DNA from: Janthinobacterium sp. ROICE36
Lineage (GTDB): Bacteria; Pseudomonadota; Gammaproteobacteria; Burkholderiales; Burkholderiaceae_D
DNA: 64,000 nucleotides
Direction of reading: 5' to 3'
Assembly (NCBI RefSeq): GCF_002869965.1
Contig: NZ_PEBS01000001.1
Coordinates: forward strand, 124,001-188,000
The position numbers were made by a program, and so were the translations under genes. How positions within the stretch are numbered: the first letter of the stretch is position 1; every line of letters starts with the position of its first letter. The notes beneath the pieces were generated by a model. It did no database searches. It had not been told where the DNA came from and was given only the letters and a program-made list of their open reading frames with translations. Positions 43,169 through 52,397 of this stretch are shown in pieces.

Positions 43169-44374
43169 TTATACGCGTTCAATCACGACGGCAATACCCT
43201 GCCCCACGCCGATGCACATGGTGCACAGTGCATAGCGCCCGCTAGTCCGTTCCAGCTGGTTCAGGGCCGCCATCACCAGGCGCGCACCCGATGCGCCCAG
43301 CGGATGGCCGATGGCTATCGCGCCGCCATTCGGGTTCACGTGGGCCGCATCGTCCGCCAGACCCAGGTCGCGCGTGACGGCCAGCGCCTGCGCCGCAAAC
43401 GCTTCATTGAGTTCGATGACATCCATCTGTTCGATGGTGAGGCCAGTCTGGGCCAGCACCTTGCGCGAGGCGGGCGAGGGACCAAAACCCATGATGCGCG
43501 GTGCCAGGCCTGCCGTGGCCATGCCCAGTACTTTTGCACGTGGCGTCAATTTGTATTTATCCACGGCGGCGGCGGACGCCAGCAGGATGGCGCAGGCACC
43601 ATCGTTCAAGCCCGAGGCATTGCCGGCCGTGACCGTGCCATCCGGCTTGACCACGCCCTTAAGCTTTGCCAGCATGTCCAGCGAGGTGTCGGGGCGCGGA
43701 TGTTCATCCATCGTCACCATCTTCGGCTCGCCCTTTTTCTGCGGCACGGCGACAGGCACGATTTCACGCTCGAACACGCCGGCCGCATGGGCGGCAGCCC
43801 AGCGTTGCTGGCTGCGCAGTGCCAGAGCATCCTGATCGGCGCGGCTGATGCCAAATTCCACGGCCACGTTTTCCGCCGTTTCCGGCATGGTGTCGATGCC
43901 GTACTGCGTTTTCATCTTGCCGTTGACGAAGCGCCAGCCCAGGGTCGTGTCTTCGATTTTCGCCGCGCGCGAAAACGCGCTGTCGGCCTTGCCCATCACG
44001 AAAGGAGCGCGCGTCATGCTTTCCACACCACCGGCAATGATCAGCTCCGCCTCGCCCGCCTTGATGGAGCGGGCAGCCATGCCGACGGCATCCAGGCTGG
44101 AACCGCACAGGCGGTTGATGGTATTGGCGGGTACGGCAGCAGGCAAGCCAGCCAGCAGCGCGGCCATGCGGCCCACGTTGCGGTTGTCTTCACCCGCCTG
44201 GTTGGCGCAGCCGTAAAATACGTCGTCGATGGCGGACCAGTCGACGGACGGGTTGCGGGCGATCAGCGCGGCAATCGGCAGCGCGCCCAGGTCGTCCGCG
44301 CGCACGCTGGACAGCGCGCCGCCATAGCGGCCGAACGGAGTGCGGACAAAGTCACAGATAAAAGCATCGTTCAT
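43169..44374 (-). CDS. paaJ: 3-oxoadipyl-CoA / 3-oxo-5,6-dehydrosuberyl-CoA thiolase PaaJ
   Basis: Thiolase of 401 aa that splits acetyl-CoA off 3-oxo-5,6-dehydrosuberyl-CoA and 3-oxoadipyl-CoA in the lower phenylacetate path. Active-site Cys in NRLCGSSLDAVG (near residue 90), His in GGAIAIGHPLGASG and second Cys in CTMCIGVGQG. The start DAFICDFVRTPFGRYGGALS is characteristic of PaaJ/PcaF. Lies 22 bases after paaK. Confidence 0.95.
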   Translation of the reverse strand: MNDAFICDFVRTPFGRYGGALSSVRADDLGALPIAALIARNPSVDWSAIDDVFYGCANQAGEDNRNVGRMAALLAGLPAAVPANTINRLCGSSLDAVGMAARSIKAGEAELIIAGGVESMTRAPFVMGKADSAFSRAAKIEDTTLGWRFVNGKMKTQYGIDTMPETAENVAVEFGISRADQDALALRSQQRWAAAHAAGVFEREIVPVAVPQKKGEPKMVTMDEHPRPDTSLDMLAKLKGVVKPDGTVTAGNASGLNDGACAILLASAAAVDKYKLTPRAKVLGMATAGLAPRIMGFGPSPASRKVLAQTGLTIEQMDVIELNEAFAAQALAVTRDLGLADDAAHVNPNGGAIAIGHPLGASGARLVMAALNQLERTSGRYALCTMCIGVGQGIAVVIERV

Positions 44375-44396
44375 GTTTGGTTCCTTGTTCGGGCTA

Positions 44397-45728
44397 TCAG
44401 GAGAAAATCTTCGGGCGCTGGTCGACCACGCGGCGGGCCTTGCCCGTCAAGGTGCGTTCGATGCCGGCAGCGGCCACCAGGCGCACGCGCGTACTCACGC
44501 CCACGTGCGTCTTGATGCGGTGTTCCAGCTCGCGCGCCAGGGCGTCCGTTTCACTAGCCGAGACGGTGGACGTCAGGTCGATGCGCAGCTCGGCGACCAC
44601 TTCAAGCTTGTCGAGGTGGCCGTCGCGCGTGACCACCAGCTGGTATTGCGGCGCCAGCTTCGGCATCTTCAAAATCAGCTCTTCGATCTGCGTGGGGAAG
44701 ACGTTCACGCCGCGGATGATCAGCATGTCGTCGGAGCGCCCCGTGATCTTGCCGATGCGGCGCATCGAGCGCGACGTCGGCGGCAGCAAACGGGTCAGGT
44801 CGCGCGTGCGGTAGCGGATGATGGGCAGCGCTTCTTTCGACAGCGAAGTGAAGACCAGCTCGCCTTCTGCACCGTCCGGTAGTACTTCGCCCGTTTCCGG
44901 ATCGATGATCTCCGGGTAAAAATGGTCTTCCCAGATGACGGGACCGTCCTTGCTTTCGATGCATTCGGATGCCACGCCAGGCCCCATCACTTCGGACAGG
45001 CCATAAATGTCGACGGCATCGATGCCGGCGCGCGCTTCGATTTCCGAACGCATCGCGTCCGTCCACGGCTCGGCACCGAAGATACCCACCTTCAGCGACG
45101 ATTCAGCCGGATCGAGACCCTGGCGCGTGAATTCCTCGATGATGTTGAGCATATACGACGGCGTGACCATGATGATGGAGGGCTTGAAATCCTGGATCAA
45201 TTGCACCTGCTTTTCCGTCTGGCCACCGGACATCGGGATGACCGTGCAGCCCAGGCGTTCGGCGCCATAGTGCGCACCCAGGCCGCCCGTGAACAGGCCG
45301 TAGCCGTAGCAGATATGCACCATGTCGCCCGCGCGGCCGCCGCCGGCGCGGATCGAGCGCGCCACCACATTGGCCCAGGTATCGATGTCGTTCTGCGTGT
45401 AGCCAACCACCGTGGCCTTGCCCGTGGTGCCGCTCGACGCGTGGATGCGCACCACTTGCTCGCGCGGCACGGCAAACAGGCCGAACGGGTAATTATCGCG
45501 CAAGACTTTTTTATCGGTGAACGGGAATTTCGACAGATCGGACAGCGACTTCAGGTCGTCCGGATGCACGCCCGCTTCGTCAAAAGCGGCGCGGTAATGG
45601 GGCACGTTGTCATACGCGTGCTTGAGCGTCCATTTCATGCGTTCGAGCTGCAGCGCCTGCAGTTCATCCTTGCTGGCGCGCTCGATCGGCTCGAGCTCAT
45701 TTGGGGAAGGCGTACGTTGGACCATCAT
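44397..45728 (-). CDS. paaK: Phenylacetate-CoA ligase PaaK
   Basis: AMP-forming ligase of 443 aa that turns phenylacetate, ATP and CoA into phenylacetyl-CoA, the entry step of the pathway. ATP-binding loop SSGTTGKATVVGYT (about residues 103-116), GLSEVMGPGVASEC, TRDLTRLLPP and the hinge/C-terminal motif DMLIIRGVNVFPTQIEE are clear. ATG 45728 after AGGAGACA. A 76-base gap separates it from paaI. Confidence 0.97.
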   Translation of the reverse strand: MMVQRTPSPNELEPIERASKDELQALQLERMKWTLKHAYDNVPHYRAAFDEAGVHPDDLKSLSDLSKFPFTDKKVLRDNYPFGLFAVPREQVVRIHASSGTTGKATVVGYTQNDIDTWANVVARSIRAGGGRAGDMVHICYGYGLFTGGLGAHYGAERLGCTVIPMSGGQTEKQVQLIQDFKPSIIMVTPSYMLNIIEEFTRQGLDPAESSLKVGIFGAEPWTDAMRSEIEARAGIDAVDIYGLSEVMGPGVASECIESKDGPVIWEDHFYPEIIDPETGEVLPDGAEGELVFTSLSKEALPIIRYRTRDLTRLLPPTSRSMRRIGKITGRSDDMLIIRGVNVFPTQIEELILKMPKLAPQYQLVVTRDGHLDKLEVVAELRIDLTSTVSASETDALARELEHRIKTHVGVSTRVRLVAAAGIERTLTGKARRVVDQRPKIFS

Positions 45729-45804
45729 TGTCTCCTGTTTAATTCCTTAACTATTCAATCGGTACTGGCAGTTCAAAGCTGCTCTTGTAAGCTCACTTGT
45801 AACC

Positions 45805-46251
45805 TCAACCGATAATGACTTCACCCGCCACGCGGATCGACTTGCCGCGAAAGAGCGCGATGGCGCGGCCATCCTGGTTGCTGACTTTGACGTCGTAGAC
45901 GCCGCTCTTGCCGGCCAGCGCCTGTTCGACGGCGTGCGCCGTCAGCACGTCGCCCTCGCGGCCCGGCGCCAGGTAGTCGATGGTGCAGCCCGCGCCTACG
46001 GTATTGAGGTTGTAGCTGTTGCAGGCAAACGCAAAAGCGCTGTCGGCCAGGGCAAAGATAAAGCCGCCGTGGCAGGTCTGGTGGCCGTTGAGCATGTCGG
46101 CTCGCACCGTCATCGTCATGCGCGCATGGCCGGGTCCCACCTCGGCCAGGGCGATGCCCATGGCAGCGGTGGCGTTATCGCGCGACAGCATGGAGGCGGC
46201 AGCCGCCTGCGCCAACGCTTGTGCCGTCATGTTGTGATCTTCATTCGGCAT
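45805..46251 (-). CDS. paaI: Hydroxyphenylacetyl-CoA thioesterase PaaI
   Basis: Hot-dog fold thioesterase of about 148 aa that frees CoA trapped in ring-hydroxylated phenylacetyl-CoA side products. The motif NGHQTCHGGFIFALADSAFA carries the catalytic Asp. Two starts are possible: ATG 46251 (GGAG nine bases upstream, overlapping paaH by 11 bases) and ATG 46230; the first is chosen for its ribosome site. Tightly linked to paaH. Confidence 0.94.
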   Translation of the reverse strand: MPNEDHNMTAQALAQAAAASMLSRDNATAAMGIALAEVGPGHARMTMTVRADMLNGHQTCHGGFIFALADSAFAFACNSYNLNTVGAGCTIDYLAPGREGDVLTAHAVEQALAGKSGVYDVKVSNQDGRAIALFRGKSIRVAGEVIIG

Positions 46252-47821
46252 AAAACCGGGCTCCAGTGGCAAGTTTGCGGCGCAGCAGCGGCGAGACACG
46301 GTAGCGGTCTTCGCCATAGCCTTGGGCCAGGTGCTGCAGCACGGTCACGATGTGCGCGACGCCCACCGCATCGGCCCAGGCCAGCGGTCCGCGCGGATAA
46401 TTGACGCCTTTCTGCATGGCGATATCGACGGCAGCCACCGTGCACACGCCCTGGTTGACGGCGTCGGCCGCCTCGTTGGCCAGCATGGCGACCGTGCGCA
46501 TGACGGCCAGTCCAGGCACATCATCCAGGCGCGTGACGATAAAGCCGGCCGCCTGGAACAGGCCCACGACGGCGGCGTAGGCGGCATCGCTGCACTGGTC
46601 GGCACGGGCCACGGCAATGCGCCTGGCTCCGGCGTAATCGAGTGCCAGGTCGAACAGCACCGTGTCCGGATGCTGGTTGTCGTGTGCGCGCTGGGTGGCG
46701 CTGCGGCCGTCCGTGAGATAAATCGCGGCGCCATGGCAATGCAGGGCCGGCGCCTCGTCGTGAGCCTGGCCTTCCTGCGTCACGCGGCGGCTGACGGTGA
46801 TGCCCGCCTGCTCCAGCCGCTGCACCAGGCTGCGAATGACGCCGCTGTGGCCACGGCCATCGCCGCCGATGGCAGCCGACAGGGCGACGAATTCCGGGGT
46901 CGTTTGCGCGCTTTCCGCCTTCGCCACAGGGGCAGGAGCGCCTTCGCCGTACAGGTAAAAGCCACGGCCCGATTTGCGGCCCAGGAAACCGGCGTTGACC
47001 ATTTCCTGTTGCAGCACGGACGGCGTGAAACGGGGGTCGTTGAAATAGGCGCCGAACACGGATTGCGTGACGGAGAAATTGACGTCGTGGCCGATCAGGT
47101 CCATCAACTCGAAGGGCCCCATGCGGAAACCGCCCGCTTCGCGCAGCACCGCGTCGATGGTGGCGGGGTCGCCCGCCTGCTCGCTCAGCAAACGCCAGCC
47201 TTCCGCGTAAAACGGACGCGCCACTCTGTTGACAATGAAGCCGGGTGTCGATTTGGCATGCACGGGGTTCTTGCCCCAGGCGATGGACGTGTCATACACG
47301 GTGGCGGCGACTTGCTCGCTGGTGGCCAATCCACTGATCACTTCGACCAGCGCCATCAGGGGCACGGGATTAAAGAAGTGCATGCCGACCAGGCGTTCAG
47401 GGCGGCGCAGCTTGGCGGCGATTGCCGTGACGGAGATCGACGACGTGTTCGTCGCCAGGATGCAATCGTCGCTGACCACGGCCTCCAGTTCGGCGAACAG
47501 GCCGCGCTTGACGTCGAGGTTTTCCACGATGGCTTCCACCACCAGTGCGGCATCTGCCACGTCGGCCAGGCTGCCTGCCGCCTGCAGGCGCGCCGTGGCG
47601 GCCGTGGCTTCGTCAGCCGTCATGCGGCCCTTTTCGGCCAGCTTCGCATACATCTTGCCGATGTCGGCCAGCGCCTTGCTCAACGCTTCCGCGCGCGTGT
47701 CGTACAGTTTGACCCTGTAGCCGGCTGCCGCGGCCACCTGTGCGATGCCGGCGCCCATGGCGCCGCTGCCGATGACGGCGATGATGCTGTTGTTTGCCAG
47801 TTTGTTTGCCAATTCGGTCAT
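46241..47821 (-). CDS. paaH: 3-hydroxyacyl-CoA dehydrogenase PaaH
   Basis: NAD-dependent dehydrogenase of 526 aa oxidising 3-hydroxyadipyl-CoA to 3-oxoadipyl-CoA. Rossmann motif IGSGAMGAGIAQVAA at residues about 17-31, catalytic His in LVGMHFFNPVPLMALVEV, and two tandem C-terminal 3HCDH domains (FIVNRVARPFYAEGWRLL and a second at ...MLANEAADAVNQGVC). Longer than simple FadB-type single domains, as usual for PaaH. One base separates it from paaG upstream. Confidence 0.95.
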   Translation of the reverse strand: MTELANKLANNSIIAVIGSGAMGAGIAQVAAAAGYRVKLYDTRAEALSKALADIGKMYAKLAEKGRMTADEATAATARLQAAGSLADVADAALVVEAIVENLDVKRGLFAELEAVVSDDCILATNTSSISVTAIAAKLRRPERLVGMHFFNPVPLMALVEVISGLATSEQVAATVYDTSIAWGKNPVHAKSTPGFIVNRVARPFYAEGWRLLSEQAGDPATIDAVLREAGGFRMGPFELMDLIGHDVNFSVTQSVFGAYFNDPRFTPSVLQQEMVNAGFLGRKSGRGFYLYGEGAPAPVAKAESAQTTPEFVALSAAIGGDGRGHSGVIRSLVQRLEQAGITVSRRVTQEGQAHDEAPALHCHGAAIYLTDGRSATQRAHDNQHPDTVLFDLALDYAGARRIAVARADQCSDAAYAAVVGLFQAAGFIVTRLDDVPGLAVMRTVAMLANEAADAVNQGVCTVAAVDIAMQKGVNYPRGPLAWADAVGVAHIVTVLQHLAQGYGEDRYRVSPLLRRKLATGARFYAE

Positions 47822-47822
47822 A

Positions 47823-48614
47823 TCAGTGTCCCTTGAATTGCGGTGCGCGCTTTTCCATGAAGGCGGCCACGCCTTCGCGGTAATCGTCGCTGTTACCGAG
47901 TTCGCTCATCATGCGCGCTTCCAGCGCCAGCTGCTGCGGCAGGGTGTTGGCGCCGCTGGCGGCCAGCGCCTGCTTGGTGAACGCCAGGCCCTTGGTCGGC
48001 GCCGTGGAAAAGTGCACGGCCAGCTTGCGCGTTTCTTCGGCCAGCTGCGCGTCGTCCACGCATTTCCAGATCAACCCCCAGTCCTCGGCCTTTTCCGCCG
48101 TCAGTTTTTCGCCCAGCATGGCCAGGCCCATGGCGCGCGCCGAACCGATCAGGCGTGGCAGGAAGAAGGTGCCGCCCGTGTCCGGGATCAGGCCCAGCTT
48201 GCAAAACACTTCCACGAAACTGGCCGACTTGCCGGCGATGACGATGTCGCAGGCCAGCGCCAGGTTGGCGCCCGCACCTGCCGCCACGCCATTGACGGCG
48301 CAAATGACGGGCATCGCCAAGGCCTTCAAGGCCAGCACCAGCGGCGCGTAGTTTTTTTCCACCGACTCGCCCAGGTCCACGCCCTTCGAGCCTGGTTCGA
48401 CGGCGCGGTCGGACAAATCCTGGCCCGCGCAAAAGCCGCGGCCCGCGCCCGTCAGCACGAACACGCGCACGGAGCTGTCGGCGTTTACTTTCGCAATCGC
48501 GTCGCGCACTTCCTCGTGCATGGCCTGGGTAAAGCTATTGAGCTTGTCGGGACGGTTCAGGGTCAGCGTGGCGATGCCCTGCTCGATGGTAAAGAGGATG
48601 TTCTGGTAGCTCAT
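47823..48614 (-). CDS. paaG: 1,2-epoxyphenylacetyl-CoA isomerase PaaG
   Basis: Crotonase-fold enzyme of 263 aa that converts ring-1,2-epoxyphenylacetyl-CoA to oxepin-CoA and also acts as a delta3-delta2 isomerase later on. Oxyanion-hole stretches GRGFCAGQDLSDR and CAVNGVAAGAGANLALACD, and the acidic residue in KLGLIPDTGGTFFLPRL, fit PaaG rather than PaaF. It is the only crotonase-fold gene in this locus. A 55-base gap follows paaE. Confidence 0.94.
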   Translation of the reverse strand: MSYQNILFTIEQGIATLTLNRPDKLNSFTQAMHEEVRDAIAKVNADSSVRVFVLTGAGRGFCAGQDLSDRAVEPGSKGVDLGESVEKNYAPLVLALKALAMPVICAVNGVAAGAGANLALACDIVIAGKSASFVEVFCKLGLIPDTGGTFFLPRLIGSARAMGLAMLGEKLTAEKAEDWGLIWKCVDDAQLAEETRKLAVHFSTAPTKGLAFTKQALAASGANTLPQQLALEARMMSELGNSDDYREGVAAFMEKRAPQFKGH

Positions 48615-48669
48615 GGCGTCTCGCTTTTTAATGGGTACGGCAGGGCGTCACGTTAGCCCTGCGCCGGCT

Positions 48670-49749
48670 TTATTCTGCCTGGTCGAAGTCGACCACGACT
48701 TTGTCGGTGAGCGGAAAACTCTGGCAGCTGAGGACAAAGCCGCGCGCCACTTCATAGTCTTCCAGCGCGTAGTTGACGTCCATTTCGACCTTGCCGTCGA
48801 GGATCTTGCAGCGGCAGGTCGAGCATACGCCGCCCTTGCACGAGTAGCGCATGTCGATGCCATGGCGCAGGCCCGCATCGAGGATGGATTCCTTGTCCTT
48901 GTCCATCGTGAAGGTGGTGTGGTTGCCATCCATGATGACGGTCACTTCCGTTTCCGGCACGGCGCCCGCATCGAGCAGGGTACGCGGCTTGGGGGCGTTT
49001 TTCGGGATGCTGGCGGCGAACAGTTCGATCTTGATATTCTGCTTCGGCATGCCGGCCGCCTGCAGGGCGGCGGAGACGCCCTGCATCATGTCTTCCGGGC
49101 CGCAGATGAAGGCGTTGTCGTAGTCTTCCACCTTGATCCAGTGCTGCAGGAACTGCTCGCATTTTTCCTGCGTGATGCGGCCGTTGAACAGTTCGATGTC
49201 CTGCTGCTCGCGGCTCATCACGTAGACCAGGTTCAAACGCTCCAGGTACACGTCCTTCAAGTCCGTCAATTCTTCCTTGAAGATGACAGACGACGAGGCG
49301 CGGTTGCCGTAGAACAGCGTGAAACGGCTCAGAGGTTCCGTCAGCAGAGTCGTCTTGATGATGGAGAGGATGGGCGTGATGCCGCTGCCGGCCGCAAACG
49401 CCAGATAGTGTTTGCGGTTGACGCAGTCGAGCGGCACGTTGAAGTGGCCCATGGGCGGCATCACCTCGATGGTGGCGCCCGCTTTCAGGGTGTCGTTCGC
49501 CCAAGTAGAGAAAGCGCCGCCCGGCGTGCGCTTGATGGCCACGCGCAGCGTGCCATCCTGCACTGCAGAACAGATGGAGTACGAGCGGCGCACATCTTCC
49601 GCATTGATATTGGCGCGCAGGGTCAGGTGCTGTCCCTGCTGGAAGCGGAACTGCTGTTGCAGTTCGGCTGGCACGTCGAACGTGACGGCGATGGTGTCGC
49701 GCGTTTCATTGCGCACGTTCGCCACGGACAACGGATAAAATTTACTCAT
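48670..49749 (-). CDS. paaE: 1,2-phenylacetyl-CoA epoxidase reductase subunit PaaE
   Basis: Electron-transfer protein of 359 aa: FAD-binding ferredoxin-reductase module (RSYSICSAVQDGTL binds flavin), NADPH-binding module (FAAGSGITPILSIIKTTL), and a C-terminal plant-type 2Fe-2S ferredoxin with ligands in CKGGVCSTCRCKI and the fourth Cys in FVLSCQSFP. Delivers electrons from NADPH to the di-iron centre of PaaA. Confidence 0.96.
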   Translation of the reverse strand: MSKFYPLSVANVRNETRDTIAVTFDVPAELQQQFRFQQGQHLTLRANINAEDVRRSYSICSAVQDGTLRVAIKRTPGGAFSTWANDTLKAGATIEVMPPMGHFNVPLDCVNRKHYLAFAAGSGITPILSIIKTTLLTEPLSRFTLFYGNRASSSVIFKEELTDLKDVYLERLNLVYVMSREQQDIELFNGRITQEKCEQFLQHWIKVEDYDNAFICGPEDMMQGVSAALQAAGMPKQNIKIELFAASIPKNAPKPRTLLDAGAVPETEVTVIMDGNHTTFTMDKDKESILDAGLRHGIDMRYSCKGGVCSTCRCKILDGKVEMDVNYALEDYEVARGFVLSCQSFPLTDKVVVDFDQAE

Positions 49750-49788
49750 GCTTCATCTCCAGTTTCTTCGGAACGTGTGCCTGATTTT

Positions 49789-50328
49789 TTAGTGGCACTT
49801 GAAGTAATCAAACGGTTCGCGGCAAGCCAGGCATTTGTACAAGGCCTTGCACGGCGTGGAGCCGAACTGGCTGGTCAGCTGCGTATGCGTGGAACCGCAG
49901 TTCGGGCAGATCACCTCCAGCGTCGGCATGGGCTGGCGCTTGACACCACCCGCTATTCCGTTACGAAGGCCGCTGATGTCGATCACCTGCTGCTGTGGCG
50001 GCGCGATGCCATAGCCTTTCAGCTTGGCCTTGCCCGCCTCGCTCATCCAGTCCGTGGTCCAGGCGGGCGCCAGCTGGTTCACCAAGGTCACCTTGGCCAC
50101 GCCATGGCTGCGCAAGGCCTCCGTGACGGCATCGGCGATCACCTGCATGGCCGGGCAGCCCGAATAGGTGGGCGTGATCGTCACGATGCACTCTTCGCCA
50201 CTGACCACATCGACGGCACGCACGATGCCCAGGTCCACTACCGAAATGACGGGAATTTCCGGGTCCGGCACGTCGCCCAGCCAGGCCCAGACCTGGGCGG
50301 CGTTCAGCGCTGCCGTGGGCGTGTTCAT
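49789..50328 (-). CDS. paaD: Phenylacetate epoxidase assembly protein PaaD (DUF59/zinc-binding)
   Basis: Protein of 179 aa needed for a working epoxidase, probably for Fe-S or di-iron maturation. N-terminal MIP18/DUF59 domain (LGDVPDPEIPVISVVDLGIV; TPTYSGCPAMQVI) and C-terminal zinc ribbon with CPNCGS ... CLACREPF. ATG at 50328 overlaps the paaC stop (TAATG) and is preferred over a TTG two codons upstream. Confidence 0.95.
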   Translation of the reverse strand: MNTPTAALNAAQVWAWLGDVPDPEIPVISVVDLGIVRAVDVVSGEECIVTITPTYSGCPAMQVIADAVTEALRSHGVAKVTLVNQLAPAWTTDWMSEAGKAKLKGYGIAPPQQQVIDISGLRNGIAGGVKRQPMPTLEVICPNCGSTHTQLTSQFGSTPCKALYKCLACREPFDYFKCH

Positions 50329-51080
50329 TACCAATCTGCCCCGGGATAGGCGCGCTGCAGGAACTGCATCTCGGCCAGGATGAATCCCAGGTGTTCCGTG
50401 TGCGTGCCCTGCTTGCCGCCCTTTTGCATCCAGGCGTCGGGCGCCGGCATGGTCAAGGTGGCTTCGGCGAAGATCTCGGCCACGTGTTCGAGGAAGGCCT
50501 GGCGCAACACGTCCGATGGCGGCGCGATGCCGGCGGCAAGCATGGCCTGGTCAACGGCGTCGTACTTGAACATCTCGCCCGTGTACATCCACAGCTTGTC
50601 GGCCGCCGCCTGTGTTTTCGCGTGGCTGTCTGCCGTGCCGTCGCCGAGGCGCACGATCAGGTCACCGCTGCGGCGCAGGTGATAGGTGACTTCCTTGATC
50701 GACTTTTGCGCCACTTCGACGATGCGTGGATCACTGCATTTCGCCAGTTCCAGCAGCTGGAAGTAGTGCCAGGTGTCGAAGAAGAACTGGCGCATCATCG
50801 TGTCGGCGTAATTGCCGTTCGGCTGCTCCAGCAGCAGACAATTCTTGAAGTCGTGGGCGTCGCGCAAAAAGGCGATGTCATCCTCGTCGCGGCCAGCGTT
50901 TTCCAGTTCGGCCGCATAGCTGAACCACAAACGCGTCTGGCCCAGCAAGTCCAGCGCCACATTGGTCAGCGCCATGTCTTCTTCCAGCGCAGGGCCCTTG
51001 CCGCACAGTTGCGACAGCTGCTGGCTGAGGATCAGGGCGTTGTCGCCCAGGCGCAGGAGGTAATTGACTTTGTCATCCAT
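50328..51080 (-). CDS. paaC: 1,2-phenylacetyl-CoA epoxidase subunit PaaC
   Basis: Structural partner of PaaA with a ferritin-like fold, 250 aa, lacking a working di-iron site in characterised members. Begins MDDKVNYLLRLGDNALILSQ; later stretches LWFSYAAELE, DTMMRQFFFDTWHYFQLLEL and HLGFILAEMQFLQRAYPGADW are typical. ATG 51080 is chosen because GGGAG lies eight bases upstream; the frame is open six codons further, into paaB. Confidence 0.95.
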   Translation of the reverse strand: MDDKVNYLLRLGDNALILSQQLSQLCGKGPALEEDMALTNVALDLLGQTRLWFSYAAELENAGRDEDDIAFLRDAHDFKNCLLLEQPNGNYADTMMRQFFFDTWHYFQLLELAKCSDPRIVEVAQKSIKEVTYHLRRSGDLIVRLGDGTADSHAKTQAAADKLWMYTGEMFKYDAVDQAMLAAGIAPPSDVLRQAFLEHVAEIFAEATLTMPAPDAWMQKGGKQGTHTEHLGFILAEMQFLQRAYPGADW

Positions 51081-51094
51081 TGCGATCGCTCCCA

Positions 51095-51379
51095 TCACAG
51101 GTTCTTGACTTCTTCCGGCATCGGGAAGAAGGTGGGATGGCGGTACACCTTGCTGTTCGACGGTTCGAACAGGGCGCCCTTGTCGCCGGGGCTGCTGGCG
51201 ACGATATCGGCCGCGCGCACCACCCAGATGCTCACGCCTTCATTGCGGCGCGTATAGACGTCGCGCGCATGGTTGACCGCCATGGTGGCGTCGGAGGCGT
51301 GCAAGCTGCCCACATGCTTGTGTGCCAGGCCGTGCTGGCTGCGGATGAAAACTTCCCACAATGGCCATTCTTTGCTCAT
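51095..51379 (-). CDS. paaB: 1,2-phenylacetyl-CoA epoxidase subunit PaaB
   Basis: Small subunit of 94 aa that links PaaAC units in the epoxidase complex. Starts MSKEWPLWEVFIRSQHGLAH and contains NEGVSIWVVRAADI, both characteristic of PaaB. Between paaA and paaC in the conserved order. Confidence 0.95.
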   Translation of the reverse strand: MSKEWPLWEVFIRSQHGLAHKHVGSLHASDATMAVNHARDVYTRRNEGVSIWVVRAADIVASSPGDKGALFEPSNSKVYRHPTFFPMPEEVKNL

Positions 51380-51407
51380 ATTGCTCTCCCCTATCTGTCT
51401 TATGTAT

Positions 51408-52397
51408 TTACGCTACCGCTTTGACTGCGGCTTGTTTATCTGCATACGCGAGCAAGGCATCGCGGAACCACTCGCCGTCTTCATACGCCTTGACCCGCGT
51501 TTGCAGGCGCTCGCGGTTGCACGGGCCATTGCCCTTCAAGACATTGTTAAACTCGGACCAGTCGATCTCGCCGAATTCATAGTGACCCGTTTCGGCATTG
51601 AATTTCAGGTCGGGATCAGGCACGGTCAGGCCCAGGTATTCGATCTGCGGTACAGTCTGGTCGACCATGCGCTGACGCAATTCATCATTCGAGAACAGCT
51701 TGATGCGCCATTGCGCCGATTGGGCGCTGTTGACGGAAGCGGCGTCGGACGGGCCGAACATCATCAAGGACGGCCACCACCAGCGGTTCAGCGCATCCTG
51801 CGCCATGGCTTTCTGTTCTGGCGTGCCCTTGCACAGCGACATCATGATGTCGTAACCCTGGCGCGCATGGAACGATTCTTCCTTGCAGACGCGGATCATG
51901 GCGCGCGCATACGGGCCATACGAGCAGCGGCACAGCGGGATCTGGTTGATGATGGCGGAGCCGTCGACCAGCCAGCCGATGGCGCCCATATCGGCCCACG
52001 ACAGGGTGGGATAGTTAAAGATGCTGGAATACTTGGCTTTGCCCGAGTGCAAGGCAGCGAGCAGATCGTCGCGCGACACACCCAGGGTTTCAGCGGCGCT
52101 GTACAGGTACAGGCCATGACCGGCTTCATCCTGGATCTTCGCCAGCAGGATGGACTTGCGTTTCAAGGTCGGCGCGCGCGTGACCCAGTTACCCTCGGGC
52201 AATTGACCGACGATTTCCGAATGCGCATGCTGCGAAATCTGGCGGATCAGGGTCTTGCGGTAAGCGTCCGGCATCCAGTCCTTGGCCTCGATCTTGATGC
52301 CTTCGTCGATGCGCGCCTGAAAAGCGCGCTCTTCGGCCCCCATGTCATCGATGGAAAGGACGTTCTTGAGGCCGGTTTCAACCATTTGTGCGTACAT
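51408..52397 (-). CDS. paaA: 1,2-phenylacetyl-CoA epoxidase catalytic subunit PaaA
   Basis: Di-iron monooxygenase subunit of 329 aa that inserts oxygen into the aromatic ring of phenylacetyl-CoA. Iron ligands lie in the ferritin-like helices, including [17 protein letters not shown] (near residues 118-134) and [16 protein letters not shown]. First gene of the operon; its start is 267 bases from the divergent paaX. Full length, family-typical. Confidence 0.97.
   Translation of the reverse strand: MYAQMVETGLKNVLSIDDMGAEERAFQARIDEGIKIEAKDWMPDAYRKTLIRQISQHAHSEIVGQLPEGNWVTRAPTLKRKSILLAKIQDEAGHGLYLYSAAETLGVSRDDLLAALHSGKAKYSSIFNYPTLSWADMGAIGWLVDGSAIINQIPLCRCSYGPYARAMIRVCKEESFHARQGYDIMMSLCKGTPEQKAMAQDALNRWWWPSLMMFGPSDAASVNSAQSAQWRIKLFSNDELRQRMVDQTVPQIEYLGLTVPDPDLKFNAETGHYEFGEIDWSEFNNVLKGNGPCNRERLQTRVKAYEDGEWFRDALLAYADKQAAVKAVA

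Noticed and set aside
42656..44515. 619-codon plus-strand open frame opposite paaJ and the binding-protein gene
   Set aside because: Spans two real genes and their gap in antisense; no domain visible.
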